DNA from: Komagataeibacter nataicola
GTDB lineage: Bacteria > Pseudomonadota > Alphaproteobacteria > Acetobacterales > Acetobacteraceae
Direction of reading: 5' to 3'
DNA length: 64,000 bases
NCBI RefSeq assembly: GCF_003207795.1
Contig: NZ_NIRT01000005.1
Span: forward strand, 1 to 64,000
Notes under the pieces: generated by a model
What the model was told of the DNA's origin: nothing
Database searches by the model: none
The model's input: only the letters and a program-made list of their open reading frames with translations
Program-made: the position numbers and the translations under genes
Shown: piece after piece, positions 16,867 to 25,412 of the stretch
How the letters are laid out: each line of letters opens with the position of its first letter
Position numbering within the stretch: position 1 is the first letter of the stretch

Positions 16867-17553
16867 ATGGGATCATCTGCCAAGGAAGAAGCGCGCATTG
16901 CTGATGCCTTGTGCAAGGCGGTCCTGGAGCGCAAGCTGGCGCCGGGCAGCAAGCTGCCCGAGGAAGAGCTTGCCCAGATCTTTCGCTCCAACCGCGCCAA
17001 GATCCGCCGGGTGCTGCTGCTGCTGTCGCGCTCCCACATCGTCACGCTGGAGCCGGGGCGCGGGGCCTTTGTCAGCCGCCCCTCCCCGCAAGAAGCGCGT
17101 GACGTGCTGGCCAGCCGCCGTCTGATCGAAGTCAGCCTGCTCGCGCACCCCTACCGCAAGCTATCCGCGCAGGGTGCGGCGCGACTGCGCCAGATCATGT
17201 CGCACGAAGCCCAGGCGCATGCGGCGCATGACGCAATTGCCATGATCTACCTCTCGGGCCAGTTTCACCTGACGTTGATCGAGGAACTCGGCAATAAGGT
17301 GCTGAAAAGCATTACTGGAGAACTGATCCTGCGCATGTCGCTCATCATTACCATGTATGAGCGGCAGAACACGACCTGTTGTCTGTCTTCCGACCATCAT
17401 GATCTGCTGGAGCTGCTGCTGGCGCATGATTATGCTGAAGCCTCCGCCCTTATGGCGCGGCATCTGGAAGGGATTGAAAGCTGCCTTGATTTCCAGCGTG
17501 AGCCGGCCACCACGACCATACTGAGCCAGATCCTCCAGCCCCTGAAGGACTGA
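16867..17553 (+). CDS. GntR family transcriptional regulator (FCD domain)
   Basis: This 228-residue DNA-binding regulator has an N-terminal winged helix (IADALCKAVLERKLAPGSKL, then EEELAQIFRSNRAKIRRVLLLLS) and an all-helical FCD ligand domain (about residues 80-215) with FH, HH and late RH residues typical of the metal/ligand site. It should sense a small carboxylated metabolite and control the adjoining catabolic genes. GGGGAGG upstream supports the ATG at 16867; earlier in-frame starts would place the putative operator inside the gene. It is divergent from the racemase gene. Confidence 0.85.
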   Translation: MGSSAKEEARIADALCKAVLERKLAPGSKLPEEELAQIFRSNRAKIRRVLLLLSRSHIVTLEPGRGAFVSRPSPQEARDVLASRRLIEVSLLAHPYRKLSAQGAARLRQIMSHEAQAHAAHDAIAMIYLSGQFHLTLIEELGNKVLKSITGELILRMSLIITMYERQNTTCCLSSDHHDLLELLLAHDYAEASALMARHLEGIESCLDFQREPATTTILSQILQPLKD

Positions 17554-17735
17554 GGGCTACAATCGCACAGCAATCAGGGACGCTGGCAGCCACGCCTTCC
17601 TGATCTCCTGACCCATGTCAGCCCTTATGTTGCAGATGGCATGAAACATCATGCAGTGGCGCGTTCAGGGGCGGGCAGAGGTGATGAAGTATATGCCCGG
17701 GCCGTTCCCTGCCGATGGTCCCGTCATGTCTGTTT

Positions 17736-19418
17736 TCAGGTCATGGATGTGTAAAGGGGGCGCGGCGCATGCGTGTTCACGACATGCCGTGTCGCGGCCA
17801 TGGCCGTATGCAACTGCGCATGAATGTTTTCCGCCCCGATAACCGGTGTGATGCGATGGCGGTCCATGTCGGCGCGGAGATAGGGCGTGACCCGCCCGAA
17901 TATGATCCTCACCCCCTGTTGTCTGAGGTCGGTAAACAGGTCGCGCAGATCACTTGCAGCGGAAAAGTCGATATCGGTGATCGCGCTGGCATCGATCACG
18001 ATATAGTCAGGCTGCGCGCGTGCGGGGGCTACGAGGGAGCGGATGTCGCTGACAAAGCGCATCGAGTTGGCATAGAACAGATCCGCGCAGAACCGGTAGA
18101 GCACGACGCCGGGGGCCGTCTGCACCCCTGTCGAGACGGGCTGGGGCTCGAGCAGCCCGGACTGCATGTCGTAACACAGCAGCATGGTGTGCGGCTCGTA
18201 ACTGTGCCGCACATGGCGGAACAGCGAGAGCGCAATGGCGAGGAATATGCCCTGTTCCACGCCGATGCTGACAACAGCGGCAGCCGTGGCGAGGGCCAGC
18301 CCGCACTCGCCCGGACTTTCACGGTAGATGGCCAGCATCGCGCGGATATTGATCATGCCAATGGCGACCGTAAAGACAATCGAGGCCAGAACGCAGCGCG
18401 GCAGGTACTGCAGCGGGCCGGTCAGGAACAGCAGCACGATCATGGTAACGCCAGCAAAGGTCAGTTGCGCCAGTTGCGTGCGCGCTCCGGCCTGCACGGC
18501 CATGGCGGTCTGGGTCGGGCTGCCATTGACGCTGAAGGTGCCACTCAGCCCGGCGGCGGCATTGGCTGCGGCAAGGCCAAGGATATCGGCATTGTCATTG
18601 ACCGGGTCATGAAAGCGCTGGGCAAAGGCGCGGGACGTGGCGGCACTCTGCGCAATGATGACAAAGACGCACGATGTGGTGACCGGCAGCAGGGCCAGCA
18701 TTTCATTCCATGAAACATCGGGCAGGCGCAGGCGTGGCAGGCCGCTTTCAATCGGGCCGATAATGGCAATGCCACGGCCCGCCAGATCGCACAGCATGCT
18801 GGCGATTATCGACCCCACCACCGTGACCAGTGGCAGCGGCAGGCGCGGCGCCAGCCGCTCGCCCACCATGATGACCGCCACGATGGCCGCCGACAGGAGC
18901 AGCGTCAGCCCGTTGAGTTGCGGCAGGCGTGTCACGGTCTGGAACAGTTGCAACAGGGTGTTATGGGCGGTGACGTCTATGCCCAGCATGTCGCGTGTCA
19001 TGGCGAGTGCGACCTGCACGCCTACACCAGCCATGAACCCCACCAGCACGGTGCGGGAGAGAAAATCGGCCAGAAAGCCAAGGCGGAACAGCCGCGCGAC
19101 CAGCAGGAACCCCGCGCTGAGCAGGGCAACCGTGCTGACCAGCGCCATGTAATGCGCGCTGCCCGGCACGGCCATGCGCCCGAGCGCGCTGGAGAAAATC
19201 GCCGCCGTGGCGGAATCCGCCGCCACCACCAGATGGCGTGAGGCCCCGAACCCCGCAAAGGCTATGAGGGGCAGCAGCACCGTGTACAGGCCGGTCACTG
19301 CGGGCATCTGGGCAATGCGGGTATAGCCCAGCACCTGCGGAATGTTCATTGATGCCAGCGACAGCCCGGCAATCACATCGCGCAGCCGCCCCCGCATGGT
19401 CCTGTCCGCTCCCGTCAC
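17736..19418 (-). CDS. SulP family inorganic anion transporter with STAS domain
   Basis: This 560-residue inner-membrane protein has the SulP signature (LRDVIAGLSLASMNIPQVLGYTRIAQMPAVTGLYT at residues 11-45, a known family start) and many membrane helices, followed by a C-terminal STAS domain (about 440-545) with DYIVIDASAITDID. It transports sulfate, bicarbonate or another anion. Codon use is like its neighbours. It is not obviously co-transcribed with anything: the PiuC operon ends 332 bases upstream on the same strand. Substrate not assignable. Confidence 0.85.
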   Translation of the reverse strand: MTGADRTMRGRLRDVIAGLSLASMNIPQVLGYTRIAQMPAVTGLYTVLLPLIAFAGFGASRHLVVAADSATAAIFSSALGRMAVPGSAHYMALVSTVALLSAGFLLVARLFRLGFLADFLSRTVLVGFMAGVGVQVALAMTRDMLGIDVTAHNTLLQLFQTVTRLPQLNGLTLLLSAAIVAVIMVGERLAPRLPLPLVTVVGSIIASMLCDLAGRGIAIIGPIESGLPRLRLPDVSWNEMLALLPVTTSCVFVIIAQSAATSRAFAQRFHDPVNDNADILGLAAANAAAGLSGTFSVNGSPTQTAMAVQAGARTQLAQLTFAGVTMIVLLFLTGPLQYLPRCVLASIVFTVAIGMINIRAMLAIYRESPGECGLALATAAAVVSIGVEQGIFLAIALSLFRHVRHSYEPHTMLLCYDMQSGLLEPQPVSTGVQTAPGVVLYRFCADLFYANSMRFVSDIRSLVAPARAQPDYIVIDASAITDIDFSAASDLRDLFTDLRQQGVRIIFGRVTPYLRADMDRHRITPVIGAENIHAQLHTAMAATRHVVNTHAPRPLYTSMT

Positions 19419-19750
19419 TTCAGCGCCTCGTGGTGGAAGGGGCGTTTTTCATGTTCATTGGTTATGGTGCCTCCCTGCATTCCGGCCTGTGTTTATAATG
19501 AATGCTGTGGCGTATCCAGCCATGCGGCATGTGCGTGCCGCGGGTGTAGGTCGGCCCCTGAAGCCTGTGGAGACTGTAAGGTTTCAGGTTAAGGCATATG
19601 GCCCGAAGATGGCGCCTGCCTGACATTCTGGCAGATGAATGAATGACGTATCTGCCCCGGCAGGTTTCTGGACACGACAGTTTCGCCGTGTCGTGTCCAT
19701 CGCGTGTGGACCCACCGGCATGCTGGCCGTGTATGCCGGCGGGATGGCAG
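19419..19750. other. 332-base intergenic region with one strong inverted repeat
   Basis: The region lies between the piuC end and the sulP start, both minus strand, so it should hold the sulP promoter. No supported gene was found. The notable element is the inverted repeat at 19670-19698. Confidence 0.6.
19670..19698. repeat. 10-bp perfect inverted repeat, hairpin or operator
   Basis: GGACACGACA (19670-19679) and TGTCGTGTCC (19689-19698) are exact reverse complements separated by nine bases. It lies 53 bases beyond the piuC stop. No T run follows on the minus strand, so it is either an imperfect terminator for the iron operon or a binding site linked to sulP. Confidence 0.6.
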
Positions 19751-20434
19751 TTACAGTTCGGCCCACTGGCGCAGCAGGTTATGGTAGGTGGCCGTCAGGC
19801 CCAGCACGGCGGGGTGGCTGTCGGGCAGGGAGCGGCGCGTTTCGATGATCGACTGGTCAAACTGGTAGAGCAGGGTGCGCTGCACATCATTGCGCACCAT
19901 GGATTGTGACCAGAAAAACGACGCCCAGCGGCTCCCGCGCGTAACGGGGCTGACGCTGTGCAGGCTGGTGGCGGGGTAAAGCACCATGTCGCCGGCGGGG
20001 AAGCGTACCTTCTGCGTGCCATAGGTGTCCTGTATCACCAGTTCGCCGCCGTCATATTCATCAAGCTCGCTCAGGAACAGCGTGGAGGACACATCGGTGC
20101 GCAGCCGGTGGCCGGTGCCGGGCAGGGGGCGGATGGCGTTGTCGATATGGGTGTGAAAGCACATGCCCGCATCATACCGGTTGAACAGGGGCGGAAACAC
20201 GCGCAGCGGCAGGGCCGCGCTATTGAAGGTGGCGTTGCACCCCAGGCGTTGCAGCACCAGATCGGCCAGGTCGCGGCCTTCGGTGCTGTCATGCGGGATC
20301 TGGAGGTTGAACTTGGCCTTGGCTGACTGCTCGCCCGCCGTAACGCGCCCGTCGACCCATTGCGAGCGGCCCAGCACCGTGCGGCAATGGACCACATCAT
20401 TGCGGCTGAGCACGCCGGGAATATGGATCAGCAT
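19751..20434 (-). CDS. piuC: PiuC/YbiX-type Fe(II)/2-oxoglutarate dioxygenase
   Basis: This 227-residue PKHD-type hydroxylase carries the metal triad in FHTHIDNAIR (H and D at about 97-99) and LHSVSPVTRGSRWASFFW (H near 160, then the 2-oxoglutarate arginine). PiuC proteins are associated with iron-responsive siderophore receptors; their target is unknown. The ATG at 20434 (MLIHIPGVLSRNDV) gives the usual family length; in-frame extension upstream overlaps the DUF4405 gene. It is the last gene of the minus-strand iron operon. Confidence 0.88.
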   Translation of the reverse strand: MLIHIPGVLSRNDVVHCRTVLGRSQWVDGRVTAGEQSAKAKFNLQIPHDSTEGRDLADLVLQRLGCNATFNSAALPLRVFPPLFNRYDAGMCFHTHIDNAIRPLPGTGHRLRTDVSSTLFLSELDEYDGGELVIQDTYGTQKVRFPAGDMVLYPATSLHSVSPVTRGSRWASFFWSQSMVRNDVQRTLLYQFDQSIIETRRSLPDSHPAVLGLTATYHNLLRQWAEL

Positions 20435-20465
20435 AAGGACTGCCCGGTGGGCTGGCTCATCGCGC

Positions 20466-20981
20466 TCAATGTCTGTGCTCCTCATGATCTCCATGACGGG
20501 GCAGGAGGCGCAGCAGGAGGTCGTTTGATTTCTGGCCGCAATCAGTTGCGATCTGTTCCAGCGTCTCGTCGGTGGCGTGGACCGTGCAGCCCTCATGGCT
20601 CAGGCGTTCGGCCAGCGCATCAGGCGCCGTGTGCAGCACGGGGGCCAGCGTGCTGAGTGGGGCATGTGTCAGGAGCGGAAAAAGCTGGCGCGCCGGGTTG
20701 CCGCCTGCATGCCCGGTGGTGATTACGAAGGCAATGGCCGCCACCAGCGACAGGCCGCAGGCCACCAGCATGGAAGGCGTGCGGAAATACAGCATGAACT
20801 GCGACCAGTTGCGCCACATATGCAGCACGAAAGGCAGCAGCAGAACCATGCTCAGCCAGACATGCATGGAATGGAACATGCCCGGCATCCAGTGAAAGAA
20901 CAGGGCCGTGCCGGAAATGGCCGAGACCAGGAACAGGCCGGTAATAAGCGGCGTGGCGTATTTCTTTATCATCAGTTTCAT
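20466..20981 (-). CDS. DUF4405 cytochrome b-like membrane protein
   Basis: This 171-residue protein has about three membrane helices (residues 8-30, 38-58 and 70-90) with histidines suited to heme ligation (FHWMPGMFHSMHVW and LPFVLHMWRNW), then a soluble, histidine-rich tail (RLLPRHGDHEEHRH). DUF4405 proteins resemble cytochrome b561/YedZ-type domains. It lies between a siderophore receptor operon start and piuC, so it may serve as a ferric reductase or electron donor for iron release; that is inference. The C-terminal histidines could bind metal. Confidence 0.75.
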   Translation of the reverse strand: MKLMIKKYATPLITGLFLVSAISGTALFFHWMPGMFHSMHVWLSMVLLLPFVLHMWRNWSQFMLYFRTPSMLVACGLSLVAAIAFVITTGHAGGNPARQLFPLLTHAPLSTLAPVLHTAPDALAERLSHEGCTVHATDETLEQIATDCGQKSNDLLLRLLPRHGDHEEHRH

Positions 20982-21133
20982 CTGTCATGCGATCTTGTTA
21001 TGGCTGAAAGCCGGTCGAGAAAATATTTGGCAGTTACGGGTTAAGGCCCGGAGCAGGGAGCGCCAGTTTTTCAAAAAAGGGTATGCTCCGGATCTTTTAT
21101 TTCTTTAAAGTAATTAAATGTTTCGGGTCTTCT

Positions 21134-21826
21134 CTAAAGGGCGTTGCATGGGGGCATCATCCGTCTTGTGGCCTCACGCGCCAGAGGGCGCAGCCGGGGA
21201 TCGGGCCGTGTGGCCAGAAGAGAGGCTATGGCCGCAAAGACATCCCCAAAGCCGTGATCCAGCGCCTTGCGCAGCCAGGGGATGGCCTGCGCCGTCTGGT
21301 TTGCTGCCAGATGCAGGCGTGCAAGATTGACGCAGCCCCAGCAGTCGCCTCCCGTGGCGGCTGCATGAAAGAACACGGGCGCACTGGCAGGCCTGGCAGC
21401 CGGCACCATGCGCTGTTCCGCCATGACGCCCAGCATGTTCAGGGCCTTGGCCACCCCCGCCCGGGCGGCGGCGACATACAGCACATGGGCACGGTAAGGA
21501 TCGGCCGGCACGCCCTGGCCTGCCAGATACAGGTCAGCAAGGTTGAACAGCGCCCAGCCATACCCGTCATCCGCCGCGTGGGTGTAGTACAGCGCGGCGG
21601 TGGCCGGGTTACGCGCGGTGCCCCAGCCGCGCTCATGGGCGCGGCCGAGCATGTTCACCGCACGCGGGTCGCCACTGCGCGCGGCTGCCTCGAACATGAG
21701 GAAGGCTTCATCCATATGGCCCTGATCAAGATGGATCTGCCCCAGCATCAACTGCGTCTCCACCACACCTGGCCGGGGTGTGGAGAGGGGGCTGCTGTTG
21801 GGAGTGCCCTGTCCGCATTCATTCAT
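21134..21826 (-). CDS. SEL1/TPR-repeat protein of the siderophore operon
   Basis: This 230-residue protein has no signal peptide or membrane segment. It is built of SEL1-like repeats of about 36 residues (AVNMLGRAHERGWGTARNP, then WALFNLADLYLAGQGVPAD, then ALNMLGVMAE...). Such solenoids mediate protein contacts. Comparable repeat proteins accompany TonB-dependent receptors and piuC in other proteobacteria. It starts 61 bases after the receptor stop and is probably co-transcribed. Role unknown. Confidence 0.75.
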   Translation of the reverse strand: MNECGQGTPNSSPLSTPRPGVVETQLMLGQIHLDQGHMDEAFLMFEAAARSGDPRAVNMLGRAHERGWGTARNPATAALYYTHAADDGYGWALFNLADLYLAGQGVPADPYRAHVLYVAAARAGVAKALNMLGVMAEQRMVPAARPASAPVFFHAAATGGDCWGCVNLARLHLAANQTAQAIPWLRKALDHGFGDVFAAIASLLATRPDPRLRPLAREATRRMMPPCNAL

Positions 21827-21887
21827 TTCAGCACGGTATTCTCTTGTTCGGAGCAGTGTATGTCATCCATTCTGGAATACAGAAGTA

Positions 21888-24191
21888 TCAAAATGATACG
21901 CCAATGCTGCCAAGGAAGTAACGACCCGGAGAAGGCACCGCCCGCGAACCGGAGAACGAGGAGGCGTAGTTGAGCCGGTTGGTGATGTTGTTGGCGTTAA
22001 ACGAGACATGGTAGTGCCTGTAATCCCACGAAACCATGCCGTTGAGGTTGAAGGTATAGGGCATGCGTGCGGTATTGGTCGTGTCCGGTCCAGCCCAATA
22101 GCCCGATGAATACTGTGCGCCACCGCCAATCTTGAGGTCACCCCACTGCGGGCGCAGCAGCAGGCGCGAGAGGTCATACGAACTCCAGACCGACATGTTG
22201 TTGTGCGGCACCTGCGGCGCGGTCTTGCCGTTATCGCCGGTGTTGCTGTGGGTCACGCGCCCGTCCATGTAGGAATAGGAGGCGAAGACCTGCCAGTCGC
22301 GCGTGATCTTGCCATTGGCGCTCAGTTCCACGCCGCGGATGCGGCGGCCACTGCCGGAATCGGCAAAGCCGGTTTCCATATCGCCATTCACGTCATAATA
22401 GCGCGAATTGTTCTCGCTGATCTGGAAGAACGCGACCGTGGTGCCCAGCCGCTTGTGAAAAAAGTCGGACTTGTTGCCAAACTCGAACAGGTCGCTGCGC
22501 TGGGGGGCGAGGTTGACGCCTTTCTGCGCCACGTCGCCCGCCTGTGGCTTGACCGTGACCAGTGATGAGACATCCGTGCCCACAGGCTTGTACGAGCGCG
22601 CGAAGGTGAAGTAGAACGATGTATCCTTGAGCGGCGAATACATGATGCTGCCCGAGGGGCTCCAGCGGTCGGATTTCTGCTCGGCGCGGCCCTGGCTTGC
22701 GGTTGATGATTTGTAATACGTGCTGCTGAACGAATCCCACCGCGCCGTGCCGAACAGCGAAAGCTGTTTCGTCAGCTGTATGCGGTCGGCCAGGAACAGC
22801 CCGAGGTCACGCGCATTGGCATTGCCGTAGCCCGATGAAGGAAAACTGAGCGACGTGCCCGGATACGAATATTGCGGGTTGCGGATGGTCTGGTTGTTGG
22901 TGCGGTTGGTGAAGCTGCCCGGCCATCGTGAATCGCTGGCGTAATTGATGTCCACCCCCGCCTTGAGGTCATGATGGACAAAGCCGGTGTCAAAGCGCGC
23001 GCGCCCCATGATGACATTCTGCACCCCCCAGCCCTGCTGCCGGTAGGCCGCACCACCACCCGCGCCATAGGGCAGGGCATAATTGCCACCCGAGAGGATG
23101 GCGGCGGCACACGCCCCCGAGCACGCGGCAGGGGTGGTGGCGGTGTAATCACGCTCGTACAGGCTCAGCCGCGTATCATTGGTGAGCGTGAACCAGCGCG
23201 TAATGTCTGATTTGAGGGCTGAGGTGAGGGTATGGATGTTGGAGCGGTCAAAGTCGAAATTGCGGGTGTAGCTGGTGTTGCGGGCCACGCCATAATCGGT
23301 AATGGGGCGATAGATGCCACCCACGTTGATCATGCTCACGCCGTAATCGGGCTTGCTGTTACTGTTCAGCCACTGCCATGTCAGGTGCCACGAGGTTCTG
23401 CTGCGCAGGCCCACGCCAAAATCGACCGCAGCGCCGTAGCGGTTTGATGTCACGTTGTCGCGGTCAACCACATCCTGTTTGTTGAACATGCCATTGATGC
23501 GAATGGCCATGTCTTCATTGATCTGGTAGTTGATGTCGCCCACGCCACGAAAGAGCGGCCCGCTGCCAAAAGTCTGGTCATAGCTGTAGCTGTTGCCCGC
23601 ATGGGCATGCTTCTGGCTCTGGTTGATGACACCGCCCACATTGCCCGCGCCGAAATATTCGCCCGACGGGCCTTTTATGACCTCGACACTCTCGGTGTTG
23701 AATGTATCACGCGTATAGGTGCCAAAATCACGCAGGCCGTCAGTATAGATATCCTGACGCGCCTGCAGCCCGCGAATGCGGAACTGGTCGCCATTCAGCC
23801 CGCCCGCGCCCTCGCCGGTGGAAAGGGTAATGCCCGGCACGTTGGCTAACGCCTGGTCGAGCGTGAAGGCGCGCTGCTGCTTTATCAGCTCCTGCGGCAC
23901 GACGGTAATGGTCTGCGGCGTGTCGCGCACGCTGGCGGGCATGCGGGCGATATGCAGGGTCTCGCTATTGGTATTGCCCGATTCAATGCCGGCATCTTCC
24001 GTGTGGGCCTGCCCGCCCACGCGCACGGCAGAGAGTTTGATGGTGCTGTCGGCGGTATCAGTTGGTTCGGGCGGGGCTTCGGCATGGGCTTCATCCGCGC
24101 CCGCGCCAAGGCCGACCGACATGCCCAGCGCCACGGCAACGCGAAGCCCGTGCCCTTGTGGTCTGGTGGGGGACAGTTCTGGCTGGCTCAA
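21888..24191 (-). CDS. TonB-dependent siderophore receptor (catecholate-type, Fiu/FhuE-like)
   Basis: This 767-residue outer-membrane receptor has a signal segment (VAVALGMSVGLGAGADEAHA), a plug (about 85-230, with PQTITVVPQELIKQQRAFTL and QFRIRGLQARQDIYTDGLRD, the siderophore-receptor pattern) and a barrel ending in RYFLGSIGVSF. I chose a TTG start at 24191: AGGAG lies seven bases upstream, and the longer frame from 24314 would put the Fur box inside the coding sequence and add a cysteine-rich non-signal leader. It heads the receptor, SEL1, DUF4405, piuC operon. Confidence 0.88.
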   Translation of the reverse strand: MSQPELSPTRPQGHGLRVAVALGMSVGLGAGADEAHAEAPPEPTDTADSTIKLSAVRVGGQAHTEDAGIESGNTNSETLHIARMPASVRDTPQTITVVPQELIKQQRAFTLDQALANVPGITLSTGEGAGGLNGDQFRIRGLQARQDIYTDGLRDFGTYTRDTFNTESVEVIKGPSGEYFGAGNVGGVINQSQKHAHAGNSYSYDQTFGSGPLFRGVGDINYQINEDMAIRINGMFNKQDVVDRDNVTSNRYGAAVDFGVGLRSRTSWHLTWQWLNSNSKPDYGVSMINVGGIYRPITDYGVARNTSYTRNFDFDRSNIHTLTSALKSDITRWFTLTNDTRLSLYERDYTATTPAACSGACAAAILSGGNYALPYGAGGGAAYRQQGWGVQNVIMGRARFDTGFVHHDLKAGVDINYASDSRWPGSFTNRTNNQTIRNPQYSYPGTSLSFPSSGYGNANARDLGLFLADRIQLTKQLSLFGTARWDSFSSTYYKSSTASQGRAEQKSDRWSPSGSIMYSPLKDTSFYFTFARSYKPVGTDVSSLVTVKPQAGDVAQKGVNLAPQRSDLFEFGNKSDFFHKRLGTTVAFFQISENNSRYYDVNGDMETGFADSGSGRRIRGVELSANGKITRDWQVFASYSYMDGRVTHSNTGDNGKTAPQVPHNNMSVWSSYDLSRLLLRPQWGDLKIGGGAQYSSGYWAGPDTTNTARMPYTFNLNGMVSWDYRHYHVSFNANNITNRLNYASSFSGSRAVPSPGRYFLGSIGVSF

Positions 24192-24281
24192 TTCACCACT
24201 CCTGCTGCACCCTGATGGCGGGTGCGTTGTTTGATTATCATGATGGAAACAGGGTGTTGATAATCGCTCGCAACACATAAC

Positions 24282-24300
24282 GCAAATGATTATCATTATT
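24282..24300. promoter_or_regulatory. Fur box, receptor operon side
   Basis: GCAAATGATTATCATTATT contains the core AATGATTATCATT, which reads AATGATAATCATT on the other strand, the centre of the classical 19-base Fur consensus. It lies about 90 bases before the receptor start. Iron repression of the receptor operon is expected. Confidence 0.75.
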
Positions 24301-24494
24301 ATAACAAAGAACAAAACCGGGTGTTGCTTGGAGGCAACATGTGATTCTCAAGAATAAATATGAAAAAACATGAAATAATATGTAATCATATGGCTGCTCA
24401 GGCAGTGTGCAGCGCAAAGCGACCAGTCTTATCAATGGGGTGTGGCGAGCGTAGCTGCGGCGGGACGGAGGACGGGCCTCTGTTACACCATTTT

Positions 24495-24513
24495 GATAGT
24501 GATTATCACTTGC
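24495..24513. promoter_or_regulatory. Fur box, exbB operon side
   Basis: GATAGTGATTATCACTTGC matches the Fur consensus GATAATGATAATCATTATC at 13-14 of 19 positions and contains the perfect palindrome AGTGATTATCACT apart from its centre. It lies about 150 bases before exbB. Confidence 0.65.
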
Positions 24514-24663
24514 ATAAATCGTTGAAATTTGCCATCTGCTGGTGCGGCATGCCCATGCGGGCACAGGTGCCGCATGCTGTCGTGTCGGGAATGATCATGA
24601 CGCCTGAACAGCAAAAGCACATGCCGTTATTGTATTCACAGAGTAAAAATCCAGGATTCATTC

Positions 24664-25404
24664 ATGCCACCAGTCCTTTCTTCGCCCATGTCATTCTCCG
24701 CGTGGGAGATGTTCGTGAATGCGGGTCCCGTGGTGCGCGGTGTCATGCTCGTACTGGTGGCGTGCAGTCTCGTGACATGGACCATCCTGATTGCCAAAAC
24801 CATCGAACTTCTGCTGGCCCGCAGGCAGTTGCACGGTGCCGCCGCCACGCTGGAGGCATGTACATCGGTGATGGAGGCCGCCGATGGCGCGCCCGTATGC
24901 CGCATTGCCCGCACCCTGCTCATGGCCGTGCTGTCCGAGCGCGATCATTCGCACGATATCGCGGGGGATGCGGAAGGGGTGAAAGAACGCACCGTGCTGC
25001 ATCTTGAACGGCTGGAGGCCGCCGAAGGGCGGCGGTTCATGCGCGGCACCGGCCTGTTGGCCACCATTGGCGCCACGGCCCCCTTTATCGGGCTGTTTGG
25101 CACGGTATGGGGCATCATGACCGCGTTTACCGGCATTGCGGCCAGCAGGGCCACGAGCCTTGCCGTGGTGGCCCCCGGCATTGCCGAGGCCCTGCTGGCA
25201 ACCGCCCTTGGCCTGGTGGCCGCCATACCGGCAGTGGTGATCTATAACCACATCATGCGCCAGTCGGCGGGGTGCCGGGCGCAGGTGGCGGATCTTACCG
25301 CGCTGGTCATGCGCCTTGTCTCGCGCGATCTGGGGCGCGCGGCGCAGGGCGGGCGGGTACTGGGTGGCTACACCGTGCATGATGCCCGCGCGGCGGCGGA
25401 ATAG
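24664..25404 (+). CDS. exbB: ExbB/TolQ family proton channel subunit
   Basis: This 246-residue inner-membrane protein powers TonB with the proton gradient. It has the three-helix ExbB plan: first helix about 19-48, then a cytoplasmic region with RTLLMAVLSERDH, and two C-terminal helices (about 128-155, GLLATIGATAPFIGLFGTVW, and 165-195, AEALLATALGLVAAIPAVV). It heads an exbB-exbD-tonB operon under a Fur-box-like site, facing the siderophore receptor operon. Confidence 0.92.
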   Translation: MPPVLSSPMSFSAWEMFVNAGPVVRGVMLVLVACSLVTWTILIAKTIELLLARRQLHGAAATLEACTSVMEAADGAPVCRIARTLLMAVLSERDHSHDIAGDAEGVKERTVLHLERLEAAEGRRFMRGTGLLATIGATAPFIGLFGTVWGIMTAFTGIAASRATSLAVVAPGIAEALLATALGLVAAIPAVVIYNHIMRQSAGCRAQVADLTALVMRLVSRDLGRAAQGGRVLGGYTVHDARAAAE

Positions 25405-25412
25405 GGGTACGG

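Larger units (their letters stand above)
24192..24663. other. 472-base divergent promoter region with two Fur-box-like sites
   Basis: The region separates the receptor operon (minus) from exbB-exbD-tonB (plus). It is AT-rich near the middle. It contains Fur-like sites at 24282-24300 and 24495-24513, each closer to one of the two operons. No supported gene was found. Confidence 0.65.

Noticed and set aside
21083-21973. Open frame of 296 codons on the plus strand over the SEL1 gene
   Set aside because: The minus strand encodes regular SEL1 repeats; the plus frame shows no family features and crosses two gene ends.
24315-24663. Small protein gene in the receptor/exbB spacer (frame starting MKKHEIICNHMAAQ)
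   Set aside because: It runs on into exbB in the wrong frame and spans a Fur-like site; no recognised domain.
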